In this document: positions 23,293 through 23,781 of the stretch, one piece after another
Position numbering within the stretch: position 1 is the stretch's first letter
Layout of the letters: each line of letters begins with the position of its first letter
NCBI GenBank assembly: GCA_963627615.1
Contig: CAVGBV010000032.1
Coordinates: forward strand, 1 to 23,781
Direction: 5' to 3'
DNA length: 23,781 nt
Source of the DNA: Faecimorpha sp963627615
GTDB lineage: Bacteria; Bacillota; Clostridia; Lachnospirales; Bianqueaceae
Notes under the pieces: model-generated
The model's input: the letters and a program-made list of their open reading frames with translations, nothing else
Told to the model about the DNA's origin: nothing
Databases searched by the model: none
Translations under genes and position numbers: made by a program

Positions 23293-23781
23293 GTGTACCA
23301 GAGTTTTATGGGTTTCCTCTGGATTTTGGAAATAATCTGGTACACTTGGGAGAATAAGACTCTTGGTGTACCAGATTTTTATGGATTTCTTTGGCTTCTT
23401 GAAAAAATCTGGTACACTTAAGAGGAATGTGACTCCTAGGTGTACCAGGATTCTATTGGTTTCTCTGGCTTTTTGAAAATATCTGGTACACTTTGGAGAG
23501 TGGAGACTCTTATGTGTACCAGATTTTTATGGATTCCTTTGGATTTTCAAAAATATCTGGTACACTTTGGAGAGTGAGGCTCCTAGGTGTACCAGGATTC
23601 TATTGGTTTCTCTGGCTTTTTGAAAATATCTGGTACACTTTGGAGAGTGGAGACTCTTATGTGTACCAGATTTTTATGGATTCCTTTGGATTTTCAAAAA
23701 TATCTGGTACACTTTGGAGAGTGAGGCTCCTAGGTGTACCAGGATTCTATTGGTTTCTCTGGCTTTTTGAAAATATCTGGT
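23293..23781. repeat. Tandem array of 73/74-bp units with inverted arms (147-bp higher-order repeat)
   Basis: Seven units begin at 23293, 23366, 23440, 23514, 23587, 23661 and 23734; the last is cut by the window end. Each starts with GTGTACCAG and has CTGGTACAC 52-53 bp later, so the unit is an inverted repeat followed by a 20-22-bp spacer. Units 3 and 5 are identical, as are units 4 and 6, and unit 7 matches unit 3 as far as it goes. This gives an exact 147-bp period from 23440. Units 1 and 2 are diverged inside but keep the arms. No gene with a usable start is seen in this stretch. Confidence 0.95.

Noticed and set aside
23293..23781. CRISPR array
   Set aside because: Both the arms and the intervening sequence repeat, with exact copies of the whole 147-bp block; there are no unique spacers and no cas genes.
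23293..23781. Integron attC array or insertion-sequence ends
   Set aside because: No cassette genes between units, no integrase or transposase in the window, and no target duplications seen.

Overview
The window looks like chromosomal DNA from a gut-type Lachnospiraceae (Bacillota, Clostridia). The signs are GC content near 50 %, strong AGGAGG-type ribosome binding sites, sigma-A promoters with 17-bp spacers, tRNA genes without an encoded CCA, and families typical of this group (GH127, DUF3048, DUF3021/LytTR, DUF6796-like, ATC-hydrolase-like). No phage, transposase, rRNA or CRISPR was seen. All identifications come from reading motifs; no database was searched.

Layout. (a) 1-5.6 kb: the tail of an unidentified plus-strand gene, then a minus-strand plant-polysaccharide operon (HD-domain protein, GH28 polygalacturonase, GH127 beta-L-arabinofuranosidase). 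It diverges from a monocistronic Gfo/Idh/MocA oxidoreductase with a consensus promoter and highly biased codons. (b) 5.6-6.6 kb: a LytTR regulator and DUF3021 membrane protein pair with a 21-bp-spaced direct repeat upstream of its promoter. (c) 6.6-15.8 kb: a compact minus-strand operon of 14 genes with no internal terminator seen. In transcription order: DUF6796-like membrane protein, LCM-type methyltransferase, MBL hydrolase, alpha/beta hydrolase, small membrane protein, alpha/beta hydrolase, SAM methyltransferase, GNAT, ATC-hydrolase-like, TetR, ATC-hydrolase-like, small membrane protein, a frameshifted small membrane protein, small membrane protein. It ends in a perfect terminator. Three of the small membrane proteins are paralogues of one another. 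(d) 15.8-20.5 kb: MATE exporter, DUF3048 lipoprotein, nucleoside hydrolase, a small unknown protein, TrmB, then tRNA-Lys and tRNA-Phe with their own promoter and terminator. (e) 20.5-23.3 kb: a CPBP protease diverging from a cation/proton antiporter through a perfect palindrome made of two back-to-back -35 boxes, then thioredoxin. (f) 23.29 kb to the end: a tandem array of 73/74-bp units, each bounded by conserved inverted arms, with an exact 147-bp higher-order repeat that runs off the window.

How the parts work together. The GH enzymes lack signal peptides and probably act on imported pectin or arabinan oligosaccharides. The 14-gene operon carries small-molecule-modifying enzymes, one TetR regulator and four or five membrane proteins. 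This suggests a regulated pathway for making, modifying or removing an unknown small molecule. That operon and the terminal repeat array are the two strongest candidates for something undescribed.
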